This document shows positions 1 through 9,020 of a stretch of DNA of 56,885 nt, piece by piece. Under the pieces are notes generated by a model that was not told the DNA's origin, made no database searches, and saw only the letters and a program-made list of their open reading frames with translations. The translations under genes were made by a program, and so were the position numbers. The DNA is from Muribaculaceae bacterium Isolate-110 (HZI) (GTDB lineage: Bacteria > Bacteroidota > Bacteroidia > Bacteroidales > Muribaculaceae), in contig RIBL01000020.1 of assembly GCA_003762875.1 (NCBI GenBank), forward strand, positions 1 to 56,885, written 5' to 3'. Each line of letters begins with the position of its first letter. Position 1 is the stretch's first letter.

Positions 1-64
1 AATGAAAGAAACCAAGAAAACACTCCAAAATCAACTATAATTGTATCTAATTTTTTAAATTTGC

Positions 65-1639
65 ATGTCCTATGAAACGGTGCACTTCTCAATTAGAATC
101 TGGCGCACTTCTCGATTAAATTTTACAGTCATAGACGGCAAGAGCTTTTATAATCCGCTTGCCAACAAACTTGAAGACAAAACCGCTTTAGTCGCCGGAA
201 ACTATGTCGCTTTGTCTGATGATATTCAGAATTGGATAAACAAGGAGGAAAACAGAATAAGGTATTTCCCCGGCTATGACGGCATCGAGCCATTCATAGC
301 GTTTGCCAAGGACACAGTGGAGATGATTAAGACGCATCAGATCGACGAGGAAAAGAGAAAATCAGAAGAGATGAGATCCACGAAAGCATCCGATGCCCCG
401 GCAACTGTCATGGAGCAGTTCGACCGGATGAAAGAAAAGCATCCCGACGCAATACTTCTGTTCAGAGCCGGAGACTTCTACGAAACTTACAGACAGGATG
501 CAGTCAAGGCGAGTCAGATTCTCGGTATCACAACCGCCAATAGAAAAATCGATGGTCAGGAGGTAAAGATTGCCGGATTCCCACACAATGCCCTCGACAC
601 CTATCTTCCCAAACTGGTCAGAGCCGGAATGAGGGTCGCTATTTGCGAGCAGCTTGAAGACCCGAAGCAGAAGAAGGTGGAGAAACACACAGAAAACAAC
701 AAGGAGGCTCAATCCTCCAAATCCGAAAAAACACAACTTACAGATTCAGCCATGCCGAAGAAAAAGAAAAAAGAAGAGGCTCCCGAACAGGAGCAGCCCA
801 AGGCTAAGGTCGATACCAAGCCGGAGGCAAAAGCCGAAGTAAAATCGGAACAGAAGTCAGAGACTCAGCAGGAACGCAAGCCTCGTGAGTCGCAGATGGT
901 CACGGTCAACGGCGACAAGGTGACACACGGACACGCCTTCCAGAGCAAGTCCAATCCCGAGGACTGGTACTTCACCGCCAAAATCAATGGTGAACAGCTC
1001 AAACCACAGAAGATGGATCCCGCTGACCTCGTAGCCTATCAGAAAAAGGAGATGACAGTGCCGCAGCTCATGGAGCGTTACTATCCCACCAAACTGATGG
1101 AAAGAGTGCCGGAGGTAGCTTACAAGACACCCAATGTCATCGCCGGTCCGGAGAGCAATCTCACCGTCGATAAGTTCAATGTCTATAAAGAGAAGGACGA
1201 GCAGCGTGCCGATTTCGGCAAATACAAGTTCTATGCCGAGGTCGGAGGTCAGAAGATGTCGACTGTCGCACCCCGTGAGGAGCTGAATGCCTACTTCGAC
1301 CGTGTCCGCACACCCGGTCAGCTCGTAGAAAGAAATTTCGGTGAGCGTCTGCACCTCTCTTCGCACTATGCCCAGTTCAAACTCCCCGAAGGTGTCGAGG
1401 CTTCCGGCGTGCGTGTCGCCAAAGACCGTGCCGACGGCAAGTGGAAGGTGTCTATGGATCTCGGCGAGCATGGACGCACCGACAAGAAGGAAATCTCCTT
1501 CGATGACGGATACGCGCTCTTCAAGACCAAGACCGCCACACGCGAGCAGATTGCCGCCAAGTATCTCAACACCGAAATCACCGCCATGCTCAACGGGCCC
1601 GCGATGAAGATGGAGAAATCCGCTTCGATGAAAATGTGA
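65..1639 (+). CDS. MutS N-terminal domain I protein of a mobile element (5' end probably replaced by an IS)
   Basis: Residues about 115-205 match MutS domain I, the mismatch- and DNA-contacting domain: [12 protein letters not shown] (131-142) keeps the Phe-X-Glu type motif (FYE at 138-140), and [15 protein letters not shown] and [10 protein letters not shown] follow in the family order. No MutS clamp or ATPase domain is present. A Lys/Glu-rich linker (about 205-280) leads to a C-terminal region (about 285-510) with two or three diverged copies of a module read as '[20 protein letters not shown]', of the sort found in Bacteroidales conjugative-element proteins. The first 20 or so residues are encoded by IS21-like end repeats, so the native start is probably lost; native sequence seems to resume near base 128 (VIDGKSFYN). 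First gene of a + strand run reaching 7174. The role in DNA binding is inferred. Confidence 0.7.
   Translation: MSYETVHFSIRIWRTSRLNFTVIDGKSFYNPLANKLEDKTALVAGNYVALSDDIQNWINKEENRIRYFPGYDGIEPFIAFAKDTVEMIKTHQIDEEKRKSEEMRSTKASDAPATVMEQFDRMKEKHPDAILLFRAGDFYETYRQDAVKASQILGITTANRKIDGQEVKIAGFPHNALDTYLPKLVRAGMRVAICEQLEDPKQKKVEKHTENNKEAQSSKSEKTQLTDSAMPKKKKKEEAPEQEQPKAKVDTKPEAKAEVKSEQKSETQQERKPRESQMVTVNGDKVTHGHAFQSKSNPEDWYFTAKINGEQLKPQKMDPADLVAYQKKEMTVPQLMERYYPTKLMERVPEVAYKTPNVIAGPESNLTVDKFNVYKEKDEQRADFGKYKFYAEVGGQKMSTVAPREELNAYFDRVRTPGQLVERNFGERLHLSSHYAQFKLPEGVEASGVRVAKDRADGKWKVSMDLGEHGRTDKKEISFDDGYALFKTKTATREQIAAKYLNTEITAMLNGPAMKMEKSASMKM
82..127. mobile_element. IS21-like terminal direct repeats (element end)
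   Basis: GCACTTCTC occurs at 82-90 and again at 105-113, each followed by ATTA (CTCAATTAGAA and CTCGATTAAAT), and the block ends in ACA at 125-127. IS21-family elements carry several short direct repeats of about 20 bp near each end and terminate in CA, and I recall similar repeats in Bacteroidales IS21 elements, but I cannot check this. The block runs straight into the open frame of the next gene, so it probably marks the inner edge of an insertion sequence that begins left of the window. The 81 bases before it are AT-rich with no gene. Confidence 0.45.
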
Positions 1640-1694
1640 GATTGTCTCACTTACCGTAAATCAACACTTAATAAAAAACAGAACAATACAAAAT

Positions 1695-1922
1695 ATGTCA
1701 GCAATGAATCACGAGGAGCTTGTGCAGCTTCTTCAGGAGGGTCGAATCGGACACCTCCAGTTCGTAATGGACGGTGACAACGCCAAGGATTATCTCCGCT
1801 GGTGCGAGGAACACGGCACCGACCCAAGCGATGACTCCGCAGAGTTTTATCTCGAACAGACCGAAATCGAAATGATGGATCGTCAGACCATCGACGACGA
1901 GAATTATGGCATCTGGCTTTAA
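1695..1922 (+). CDS. small acidic hypothetical protein
   Basis: A 75-residue acidic protein (MSAMNHEELVQLL...) with no motif I recognise. It overlaps the following ArdC-like gene by 17 bases, which argues for translational coupling and a shared role. A second ATG (residue 4) is an alternative start. Confidence 0.6.
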   Translation: MSAMNHEELVQLLQEGRIGHLQFVMDGDNAKDYLRWCEEHGTDPSDDSAEFYLEQTEIEMMDRQTIDDENYGIWL

Positions 1923-3246
1923 TTTCCCTTCATCCAACGGAACGGCGGGCGCAGGTCAGCTTGCGCTTGACCGTTTCGCGGAGATGATGATCGAGCGCAT
2001 GGAGCAGATGAAGGCATCTGACTGGAAACAGGGATGGATTGGAGGCGGTTCCGGATATGCGGGTCTTCCGCAGAATGTCGGAGGGCGTAACTATTCCGGT
2101 TCCAACTCCTTCTTCCTCCAGCTCCAGACTGCCGCCAAGGGATATGAGCTTCCGGTATATCTCACTTTCAAACAGGCGCATAACCTTAAAGCCCATGTAT
2201 TGAGCGGCGAAAAATCGTTTCCGGTGGTCTATTGGGACATGATGGTCAAGGACAAGGATGGCAAGAAGATAAGCTCCGACGAATACAAGGCTATGACAAA
2301 GGAGGAACGGAAGAATCTCGATGTCATACCATTTGTCAAGGCGTTCCCGGTCTTCAACATCGACCAGACCAATCTCCGTGAGGTTCAGCCGGAGCGCGTA
2401 CAGAAACTTCTTGACAAGTTCAAGGTGCCTGAGTTACGAGACACTCAGGGGATGTACGCCCATGCTGCGCTTGACCGCATGATACAGCAGCAGGCTTGGC
2501 TCTGCACCATACAGGCGGACAAGCGAGAGAGCGGCGCCTACTATTCCCCCTCGCGTGACGTGGTGGTGCTTCCGATGAAAGCCCAGTTCAACACCGGCAC
2601 CACTCCCGATGAGATTTATCGTGACGGCATGGAGTTTTACTCCACCATGCTCCATGAAATGACCCACTCGACAATGACACCGGAACGTCTCAACCGTGAG
2701 ATGGGCGGTAAGTTCGGAGACCCGAAGTATGCCAAGGAGGAATTGGTTGCCGAGCTTACGGCGGCTATGATTTCACACTCTATGGGTTTTGACTCGAAGA
2801 TAACCGACAACTCCGCCGCTTATCTGGATTCATGGATAGGTGTGCTAAAACAGGAACCGAAGTTCATCATCTCCATCATGGCTGATGTCAACAAGGCTTC
2901 CGACCTGATTCTCGACCATGTGGACAACCAGCGTCTCGCCTTGGGTGAACAGCCCTATCTCGCCAAGAATGACCCGTGGCTTCCGTCAGACCCGAATGAG
3001 GAGGTGCCGTTCCGGAACGCCGCTATCTTCAAGACCCGCTCCGGCGACTATGCCATACGCGCCTCTTACGATGGTGTTGACCTCGGCATCAAACCTATCG
3101 AGAAGTCAACCGCCAGAACCTATTTTCAGCTTACGGACGTGAAGGACAAGGAATCATTTCTGAACATGACCGCCCGCAATCAGTACGAATCCGAAATTGC
3201 CGGTATCGGCAAGTCTGTGGCGAAAACAAAGTCTTTAAGCATCTGA
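1906..3246 (+). CDS. ArdC-like antirestriction protein (N-terminal ssDNA-binding type domain plus zincin)
   Basis: 446 residues. The N-terminal third (about 15-150: FAEMMIERMEQMK..W, YSGSNSFFLQL, YLTFKQAHNLKAHVLSGEKSFPVVYW) follows the ArdC N-terminal domain pattern. Residues 250-254 are HEMTH, a zinc-metallopeptidase HExxH motif, and the third ligand is probably a Glu in the downstream EELVAELTAAM segment. ArdC proteins of conjugative plasmids protect incoming single-stranded DNA from host restriction. The start overlaps the preceding gene by 17 bases. The C-terminal 120 residues (after about 330) form an extra domain I do not recognise. Confidence 0.82.
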   Translation: MASGFNFPSSNGTAGAGQLALDRFAEMMIERMEQMKASDWKQGWIGGGSGYAGLPQNVGGRNYSGSNSFFLQLQTAAKGYELPVYLTFKQAHNLKAHVLSGEKSFPVVYWDMMVKDKDGKKISSDEYKAMTKEERKNLDVIPFVKAFPVFNIDQTNLREVQPERVQKLLDKFKVPELRDTQGMYAHAALDRMIQQQAWLCTIQADKRESGAYYSPSRDVVVLPMKAQFNTGTTPDEIYRDGMEFYSTMLHEMTHSTMTPERLNREMGGKFGDPKYAKEELVAELTAAMISHSMGFDSKITDNSAAYLDSWIGVLKQEPKFIISIMADVNKASDLILDHVDNQRLALGEQPYLAKNDPWLPSDPNEEVPFRNAAIFKTRSGDYAIRASYDGVDLGIKPIEKSTARTYFQLTDVKDKESFLNMTARNQYESEIAGIGKSVAKTKSLSI

Positions 3247-3257
3247 CCAATCACATC

Positions 3258-4442
3258 ATGGCTGATTACAAAGTAAATTTCAAGGATCTGAAATCGCGTG
3301 TCGGTATCGACGACGTTGCCTATTCGCTCGGCTACCGCCTCGACCGCAAGGCGGGTGTGGGCAGATACATCGAGCTTGTACTCGGTAACGGCGCCAACAG
3401 GCGTGACACAATCATCGTGAGCAATCCCCGTAACAAGGCTGCACAGACTTTCTTCCGTCGTGACGGCAGCAAGGGGGATGTCGTGACTCTGATACGCGAG
3501 AATCTTGATTCCTTCTTTGTAACCGGCAAGGATGAATGGCAGAAGATCGCCAAGGTTTTGGCACGTTTCGCCAATATGCCTGAGCCGGAGTATAAGGAGG
3601 ACAGGGAGTATGTCAATTCGGCCCGTACCAGCCATGTGTTTGACAAGTCAAGGTATGAGGTGAAGCCGTTGGATCCGGAATGGATACCCAAGATTTTTTC
3701 TCAGCGTGGCATTGCTGATGAAACTGTCAGAAGCCTCGCTCCGTTCATATCGCTTATCCGCGACACGAAGAATGAGAATTTCGACGGTTACAACATAGGC
3801 TTCCCTTATACCGAGGCTTGCGACTCCACGGTCAAGGGCTATGAGATACGCGGCATGGGGGGATATAAGTCTAAGGCTGCCGGGACAAACTCATCTTCGG
3901 CGGCTTGGGTGGCTGACCTTTCAGGCGGCAACAACGGTCTTGTGAAATCGGTGTTCTTCTGTGAATCGGCTTTCGATGCCATTGCCTTCTATCAGATGAA
4001 CCGGGCACAGTTCAGTGACAATATCGCTCTTGTTTCCCTTGGTGGAACATTCTCCGACAGACAGATTACCGGAGTTATGGAGCGGTTCCCCAATGCGAGA
4101 GCGTTTGACTGCTTCGACAATGACCTTGCCGGGCGTGTCTATGGTCTCCGCATGATGGCTCTTCTGGAGAATATCCCTCTAAAAATCACCAAGACAGGCA
4201 ATAGACTGATGGTTGAAGCTAAAGGAAAGTCCATTGAGATTGACACCGGCAGGTCGATAATGTCACAGGTCAGCTCCAGCCTTTCTATCCGCTATAAGAT
4301 GGGTCAATGGACACCGCCAAAGGCTTTCAAGGACTGGAACGACTGTCTGATGAATAAGCCGATAGAGCCGATAATCATTCCGAACAAGTCTGACAGGGAT
4401 ACTAACCTTGCCGAACAACGCAAATCATCATTAAAAATGTAA
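3258..4442 (+). CDS. Toprim-domain primase-like protein
   Basis: 394 residues. An N-terminal region (about 1-130: VSNPRNKAAQTFFRRDGSKG, DVVTLIREN) looks like the CHC2-derived or DUF3991-type domain, although no zinc-binding Cys cluster is present. The Toprim-like domain covers about 228-330: SVFFCESAFDAIAFY holds the acidic residue of the first strand (Glu 236) and FDNDLAGR (about 286-293) holds the D-x-D type motif. Such proteins are found in Bacteroidales mobile elements beside ArdC. It lies 11 bases after the ArdC-like gene, so the two are co-transcribed. A primer-synthesis or DNA-processing role is inferred. Confidence 0.75.
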   Translation: MADYKVNFKDLKSRVGIDDVAYSLGYRLDRKAGVGRYIELVLGNGANRRDTIIVSNPRNKAAQTFFRRDGSKGDVVTLIRENLDSFFVTGKDEWQKIAKVLARFANMPEPEYKEDREYVNSARTSHVFDKSRYEVKPLDPEWIPKIFSQRGIADETVRSLAPFISLIRDTKNENFDGYNIGFPYTEACDSTVKGYEIRGMGGYKSKAAGTNSSSAAWVADLSGGNNGLVKSVFFCESAFDAIAFYQMNRAQFSDNIALVSLGGTFSDRQITGVMERFPNARAFDCFDNDLAGRVYGLRMMALLENIPLKITKTGNRLMVEAKGKSIEIDTGRSIMSQVSSSLSIRYKMGQWTPPKAFKDWNDCLMNKPIEPIIIPNKSDRDTNLAEQRKSSLKM

Positions 4443-4445
4443 AAC

Positions 4446-5192
4446 ATGATATGTCCGATTATGAAAAGAGGTGCTGCCGTCCTCGCCATATCTCTGAGCT
4501 GCTTGATGAGTGGCTTGCCCTCTGTTGCGCAGCAGACAGACCCGACATTGACGGCCACTGTCATTCTCCAGACGGAGGAACTGAAAAGCATCCACAAGAA
4601 GAGAAAGTCAACTCAGGAGAAAATCATAGCGGCTGAAGCAGCAGTAACTGTGGCACTTGACCGTGTCCACAATGTCGAGAACAAGATGCTGGAATATCTC
4701 TCCAACGCCCAGGGCGCCATGCAGAACCTTTATCAGATTAAACGCGCCGCCGAACTTGTGGCTACCGAGATTCCAAAGAACTGCGACCTGCTCCGAAAAT
4801 CGGTAAAGGGTAATCTGAAAGGGACGGCTATCGCCGCTCTTGTATCCGATGAACTGACCGATGCCGCCGCACAGATGGCAGCTCTCTATCCGTTCATGAA
4901 ACAGCTTGTCACATCCGGAACTTACAATGTGACAAATATGGAAGGCAATACCGAGAAACATAAGGTCAATCTTCTCAACTCTGCCGAGCGATACTATATC
5001 GCCAACGAGGTTGTGACGAGGCTGGAGGCTATCAATACTGACCTCTTTATCCTCGCCTGGCAGGTCAGGACGCTGTCATGGAACGACCTGTGGTTCTCGC
5101 TCGACCCGGAGGGATGGGCTTCGGTGATGTCCGGCAAGAATATCGTCAACGGACTTATTCTGGAGTGGAACACCATCTACATGCTAAGATAA
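4446..5192 (+). CDS. secreted hypothetical protein, possible periplasmic conjugation accessory
   Basis: 248 residues with a signal peptide (KRGAAVLAISLSCLMSGLPSVAQ, cleavage near residue 29). The mature part is mostly predicted helical, with a coiled-coil-like stretch early (LQTEELKSIHKKRKSTQEK) and WQVRTLSWNDLWFSLDPEGW near the end. It resembles in layout, not clearly in sequence, the periplasmic TraI-type proteins of Bacteroides conjugative transposons, so that identity is only a suggestion. It starts 3 bases after the Toprim gene. Confidence 0.6.
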   Translation: MICPIMKRGAAVLAISLSCLMSGLPSVAQQTDPTLTATVILQTEELKSIHKKRKSTQEKIIAAEAAVTVALDRVHNVENKMLEYLSNAQGAMQNLYQIKRAAELVATEIPKNCDLLRKSVKGNLKGTAIAALVSDELTDAAAQMAALYPFMKQLVTSGTYNVTNMEGNTEKHKVNLLNSAERYYIANEVVTRLEAINTDLFILAWQVRTLSWNDLWFSLDPEGWASVMSGKNIVNGLILEWNTIYMLR

Positions 5193-5222
5193 AATAAATC
5201 GAAAACACACTTTTATATCACT

Positions 5223-5768
5223 ATGGAAACAGAAAAGAAAATCGTTGGACGCTGTCCTTTGTGTGGCGGCAACGTGGTCAAGACCTGTAAGGGGTACCGC
5301 TGTGAGAACAACATCGGTGAAAATCCCACTTGCTGTCTGAACATCAACGGTATCCTCGGCAACCGGAAGATGTCGGACGAAGAGATAACCGAATTTATCA
5401 CAACAAGGCGTATAATGCTTGACGGCTTCGCCACCAAGGAGGGAAAGACCTTCCCGACAGTCCTTGAATTAGGCGATGACGGAAGTGTCAACATGCAGTC
5501 GGTTATCGGTAAATGCCCTCACTGCGGCGGTGACATCCGTGTCGGGAGCCGGGCGTTCAACTGCTCCAACTTCCATCATCCCACGGCACCATGCACATTC
5601 TCTATATGGCGCAACATCGGAGGACATCAGCTCACACTCACCGAGGCACAGGAGATATGCGAGAAGGAAATCACTTCATCGGAACTGGAGATGTTCCGGG
5701 ATGACGGCTCTATCTATCGCAAGCGTCTCGGTCTTTCACCCGACAAACTTCAGATTGTAAAGATATGA
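5223..5768 (+). CDS. stand-alone topoisomerase C-terminal-repeat zinc-ribbon protein
   Basis: 181 residues built from two repeats of the zinc ribbon found at the C terminus of type IA topoisomerases. Repeat 1 begins CPLCGGNVVKTCKGYRC; repeat 2 begins CPHCGGDIRVGSRAFNC and continues with the typical 'CTFSIWRNIGGHQLTLTEA' pattern. Between them is a segment (ITTRRIMLDGFATKEGKTF) that matches the family's 'GF.sKkGKkF' part. There is no catalytic topoisomerase domain. It probably binds nucleic acid or a topoisomerase partner (inferred). The stop overlaps the start of the next gene by 4 bases. Confidence 0.78.
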   Translation: METEKKIVGRCPLCGGNVVKTCKGYRCENNIGENPTCCLNINGILGNRKMSDEEITEFITTRRIMLDGFATKEGKTFPTVLELGDDGSVNMQSVIGKCPHCGGDIRVGSRAFNCSNFHHPTAPCTFSIWRNIGGHQLTLTEAQEICEKEITSSELEMFRDDGSIYRKRLGLSPDKLQIVKI

Positions 5769-6307
5769 AGCCGGGAATGAAACTGACGATACTGCTGATA
5801 AGCGGTGTCATCATCTGGGGAAGCATCTTCTTCGCCATCGGATGCAGCAACAACCCCAAGGAGAGAGCAAAGTCTGTCGCCGAGAAATCTCTTCTCGCCA
5901 GTGTCGACTGCCCGGAGACTGTCAGAATCAAGGCGGTCAGCAAGCCTGACAGCGTGTTCGGTCGTGATTACGTCACTCAGGACGAGCAGATGAACATAGC
6001 CATGACGATGCTCAAAATCAATCAGAAGGTCATGGCTGAGACCGACAATATGGCGAACATCGACTTGGAGAACAGGGAGATGACCGAACTGATGGAACGT
6101 CAGATGTCGGCATTGTCTGTTCTTCGCAGTCTCGTTCGATTCGATGACCTTGAAAAGAAGGAGCAAAAACCGTTCAACGGCTGGAAAGTCAAGATTGAGT
6201 ATGAGGCCCAATCTGAAAGCGGCAAGCCTTACCGATCCGAATACTGGTTCATTCTCGACAAGGACGCGACCTGTGTCGTAAACTCCTTTGAAATACCTCT
6301 CTTATAA
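5765..6307 (+). CDS. hypothetical lipoprotein
   Basis: 180 residues. A hydrophobic N-terminal segment ends in a lipobox-like FAIGC (Cys about residue 27), so it is probably a lipoprotein of the cell envelope. The mature part is helical and charged (about residues 60-130), and ends with a WKVKIEYEAQ...YWFILD beta segment. I recognise no family. It is coupled to the preceding zinc-ribbon gene by a 4-base overlap. Confidence 0.6.
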   Translation: MKPGMKLTILLISGVIIWGSIFFAIGCSNNPKERAKSVAEKSLLASVDCPETVRIKAVSKPDSVFGRDYVTQDEQMNIAMTMLKINQKVMAETDNMANIDLENREMTELMERQMSALSVLRSLVRFDDLEKKEQKPFNGWKVKIEYEAQSESGKPYRSEYWFILDKDATCVVNSFEIPLL

Positions 6308-6338
6308 TCAATCACTAACTTGCAAATTACATAAGATA

Positions 6339-6521
6339 ATGAAAGAACTTATCGAACAGATCTCCGCACTTGGAGACACATTCATCAGGAACGCTGAAAC
6401 CCAGCTTGACAAGGGCAACAAAGCCGCAGGTCTCCGCGCTCGCCGTGCTTCGCTTGAACTGGAGCCTATGCTCAAACGATTTCGCAAACTGTCTCTCGAA
6501 GCCGTCTTCGGCAAAAAGTAA
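6339..6521 (+). CDS. histone-H1-like small DNA-binding protein
   Basis: 60 residues, starting MKELIEQISALGDTFIRNAE and continuing with the basic segment GNKAAGLRARRASLELEPM. This closely follows the small Bacteroidales histone-H1-like proteins (MKELLEKI..., GNKAAGTRARKA). Such proteins bind DNA non-specifically. The start chosen is the internal ATG at 6339 because it gives the family's N terminus; an in-frame start at 6288 would add 17 unrelated residues and overlap the lipoprotein gene. Confidence 0.8.
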   Translation: MKELIEQISALGDTFIRNAETQLDKGNKAAGLRARRASLELEPMLKRFRKLSLEAVFGKK

Positions 6522-6526
6522 CCGAT

Positions 6527-7174
6527 ATGGCTATTACCCCTCTCCAGACTACGATATCGCGCCTCGATAAATCACTTCGCTCCGAGGATAAGGATGTTTG
6601 CCGACGTGTAGTTGACAAGGCCCGGCCATACATGGCAATACGTCAGAGCAACAAAGTGACGGTGTGCATGTGCTGCGGCAACAGCATGGTCTATTCCGGC
6701 AACGAGCGTTTTGTAAAATGCTGTGAATGTGGCCGCACAGTCGAGATTATCGAGGAAGAGGCGTGGCTGTCATCAAAAAGATCGGTGCAGAAATATTTTG
6801 CCACTGTTGATGTTGTCGAGGGTATTCAGTTGATGCGCACCTATGATGTGGTGCTTCGTTACTCGGCAATCAACCGGCTGAAAGATGTCTCTGTTCACGA
6901 ACTCTGCCGCCACTGGATCACATCGGACGGTCGATGCGAGGTCACTTCCAAGCGACACTTCATGGGCACATTCATCACTCTGTTCAAGTCGATGAAACTA
7001 CGGCTGAAATCCACTGATGTCGAAGATTATCTCGCCAACCATGCCGTCGTGCTTCCTGAGATAAGGCTTCTGCCGGAACTCTCTCTCAAACTCGCGTCAA
7101 GCGGCAGACTGATACCAGGCAATGCACTTGCCACAATCAGAAACCTGCTTGAACCTGACTATTCTATCATATAG
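6527..7174 (+). CDS. PcfJ-like N-terminal paralog with zinc ribbon
   Basis: 215 residues, with CMCCGNSMVYSG...KCCECGRTV (about 48-70) forming a four-Cys zinc ribbon, then KRSVQKYFATVDVVEGIQLMRTY. This matches in order the N-terminal part of the PcfJ-like protein at 20122-21396 (CGDCGHKFRH...CPHCGHRL, then STYFAVLDTIDGLQVERVF). The C-terminal PcfJ region is missing. It begins 5 bases after the H1-like gene and is the last gene of the + strand run. Either a genuine short paralog or a shortened copy; its open frame is intact. The function of PcfJ-like proteins is not established. Confidence 0.65.
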   Translation: MAITPLQTTISRLDKSLRSEDKDVCRRVVDKARPYMAIRQSNKVTVCMCCGNSMVYSGNERFVKCCECGRTVEIIEEEAWLSSKRSVQKYFATVDVVEGIQLMRTYDVVLRYSAINRLKDVSVHELCRHWITSDGRCEVTSKRHFMGTFITLFKSMKLRLKSTDVEDYLANHAVVLPEIRLLPELSLKLASSGRLIPGNALATIRNLLEPDYSII

Positions 7175-7258
7175 CGTTTTCTTTTCTTACTGCCATTGTA
7201 ATAGGACAATTTCTTTGCTATCAGGAATCCTGGTGCGTGAGCATCGGGATTTCATTGT

Positions 7259-7606
7259 TTATAGTCTATGGTGTATTGACTGGTAGCGAATATAAAGTAG
7301 CACTGCTATTGAATGGATGATGTTTAGGAGCAACGCATAAAACCACCATGTCAGCCAGGCTCCATAACGGCTATTGAAGATAAGATTGCAACTCAATATG
7401 ACATTATAGACTATCATCACAATCAGATTGCCTAACGCTGCTCTCGGTCTGACTCTGTGACATAGCCATGTCGATAGCAGCGACAGCGCATAAGCTGCAC
7501 CGAGCAACGCTGTATCCTCGTTCCAGCCACCTGTCATACAACTCACAATCGCCAAAAGGAGAAACACAAGCCATGCTATCCAAAATCGTTTATCGGTCAT
7601 TTTCAC
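7259..7606 (-). CDS. small integral membrane protein with TDKRFW N terminus
   Basis: 115 residues with about four membrane segments. The start taken is GTG at 7606, giving MKMTDKRFWI; an ATG at 7600 is the alternative. The same N terminus (MKxTDKRxWI) opens the genes at 8402 and 11066, and the DNA there is nearly identical too. It overlaps the end of the preceding gene by 17 bases and is the last gene of the long - strand operon. No family recognised. Confidence 0.6.
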   Translation of the reverse strand: MKMTDKRFWIAWLVFLLLAIVSCMTGGWNEDTALLGAAYALSLLSTWLCHRVRPRAALGNLIVMIVYNVILSCNLIFNSRYGAWLTWWFYALLLNIIHSIAVLLYIRYQSIHHRL

Positions 7607-8408
7607 GATGTAATTGCTTTTTCTTTTTCAGATATTCATCTTTGCCTATAAAATTTTGAGAGCCGATGGCTCCACCGCCATATTGAAACACTACGAAAGG
7701 AGTGTAAACAATTGAGGCTTCAGATTCATTGATTTTCTTTTGTTCATCCGGTGAGAGCGGTATATGATATATCTGATAGTCATACTTGCCCATACCGATA
7801 CGACGGAATCCGATACAAAATGGGGCATCGGGAATAGCCTTCAAGGAAATAGAGATACAGCCTATCTCATCCAACTCTTTTTCAAGCCAAGTTAAAGAAT
7901 TTCTGTCGAGTCCGCTTTGTATGAGCAACGAATCTATCTTTTCCTCGCTTGGATTCCAGTTGGATTCTATCTCACCACTGCCGTTTGAATAGTGGAAGAT
8001 AGAAACATCGCCATGCTCAAATTCAATCTCCACGGAACATCCGGGAGTAATTTTATTGTAAAGATTACGATAAATCCGCTCCATGCGTCCGCCATATTCT
8101 ATGTAATGACTTTCCATAATATCAGCATCACATCTCTTGGACGGATTAAAAAACAAGAATGATAACAAAAGAATATTTGCACAATTCAATATCAACAATA
8201 TTTTCTTATGCTTATTGTTGCATCTTAGCGAACAGACAAATGATATGCAGGCAACAATAACTGCCGGAATGAACAGCCAAAATAATATGGCAATAAACCA
8301 CACGAATAAATCACTCACAATAAGCAATGTAAAGCATATTGTAAGGAATAGCACACAAATGTATTGTGTCGTTATCCATAATCGTTTATCGGTCGTTTTC
8401 ATGGCCAT
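7590..8408 (-). CDS. membrane-anchored hypothetical protein with TDKR N terminus
   Basis: 272 residues. MAMKTTDKRLWI is followed by three or so membrane segments (to about residue 85), then a soluble domain of about 185 residues containing CSVEIEFEHGDVSIFHYS and ending in KDEYLKKKKQLHR. Starts at 8408 or 8402 are both possible; the second matches the MKxTDKR start of its neighbours. An immunity-type role is suggested only by context: a SUKH protein lies directly upstream in the operon. Confidence 0.6.
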   Translation of the reverse strand: MAMKTTDKRLWITTQYICVLFLTICFTLLIVSDLFVWFIAILFWLFIPAVIVACISFVCSLRCNNKHKKILLILNCANILLLSFLFFNPSKRCDADIMESHYIEYGGRMERIYRNLYNKITPGCSVEIEFEHGDVSIFHYSNGSGEIESNWNPSEEKIDSLLIQSGLDRNSLTWLEKELDEIGCISISLKAIPDAPFCIGFRRIGMGKYDYQIYHIPLSPDEQKKINESEASIVYTPFVVFQYGGGAIGSQNFIGKDEYLKKKKQLHRENDR

Positions 8409-8418
8409 CTTTCATACA

Positions 8419-9006
8419 TTAAACAGGGAGCGTTGGGGCGGTTTCATCAAGTTCAACTCCATTATCATCAAACGACAAGAAGATTCTTTGAATTTCAGAT
8501 AAAAGAAAATTATCAAGAGAATTCCAGCTTTTCAGTGATGTACAATCGTTTGGAGAGCAGAAATGAACTCTGCCGTCATCGGTTAAGTAAACTTGTGAGC
8601 CATCCCAATCATAGCCGCCAAAGAAGAAAAGATTTGAAGTCGCATTTTTGGGGCGTTCCGATTTATATGTATTCAGAGTCACTAAGTCAAATGGCTGACG
8701 AGATGCTGTAATATCCCTTCCTACCAGCTTACGGCATCCGAATAGACATAATGTCGTGCTCATAATATTCAGACCATTGGAACAATTCAATAGAAACTCA
8801 CGATATTGTATCGGAATTTCTCGCCCCATAGATTTCTCCATTGCCATAACATCACTTTCGGATACGGTATCATAGATAGAATTTAGCCATGCTTCCGAAC
8901 CAATATGAAGCGCACGACCTATTAGTGTCGCCCCAGTTTGAGACACATATTCAGTACCTAAGTGCTTATATTTTTCAAATAAACCGAGTAATGTTTCTTT
9001 TTTCAT
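8419..9006 (-). CDS. SMI1/KNR4 (SUKH) family protein
   Basis: 195 residues. The core fits SUKH proteins: 'VSESDVMAMEKSMGREIPIQYREFLLNCSNG' (helix, then the P..Y..fl..nNG pattern), later NLFFFGGYDWDGSQVYLTDDGRVHF and ending with SLDNFLLSEIQ. SUKH proteins are a main class of immunity proteins against polymorphic toxins in bacteria. It lies among membrane proteins and lipoproteins in one operon with no toxin gene in the window. The family call is good; the toxin it answers to cannot be told. Confidence 0.8.
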   Translation of the reverse strand: MKKETLLGLFEKYKHLGTEYVSQTGATLIGRALHIGSEAWLNSIYDTVSESDVMAMEKSMGREIPIQYREFLLNCSNGLNIMSTTLCLFGCRKLVGRDITASRQPFDLVTLNTYKSERPKNATSNLFFFGGYDWDGSQVYLTDDGRVHFCSPNDCTSLKSWNSLDNFLLSEIQRIFLSFDDNGVELDETAPTLPV

Positions 9007-9020
9007 TGAATACGTATTGA

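Noticed and set aside
857-1471. 204-codon frame on the - strand inside the MutS-domain gene, and similar long antisense frames such as 15276-15572, 38294-39103 and 55438-56211
   Set aside because: Antisense shadows of clearly coding + or - strand genes with recognisable domains on the other strand.
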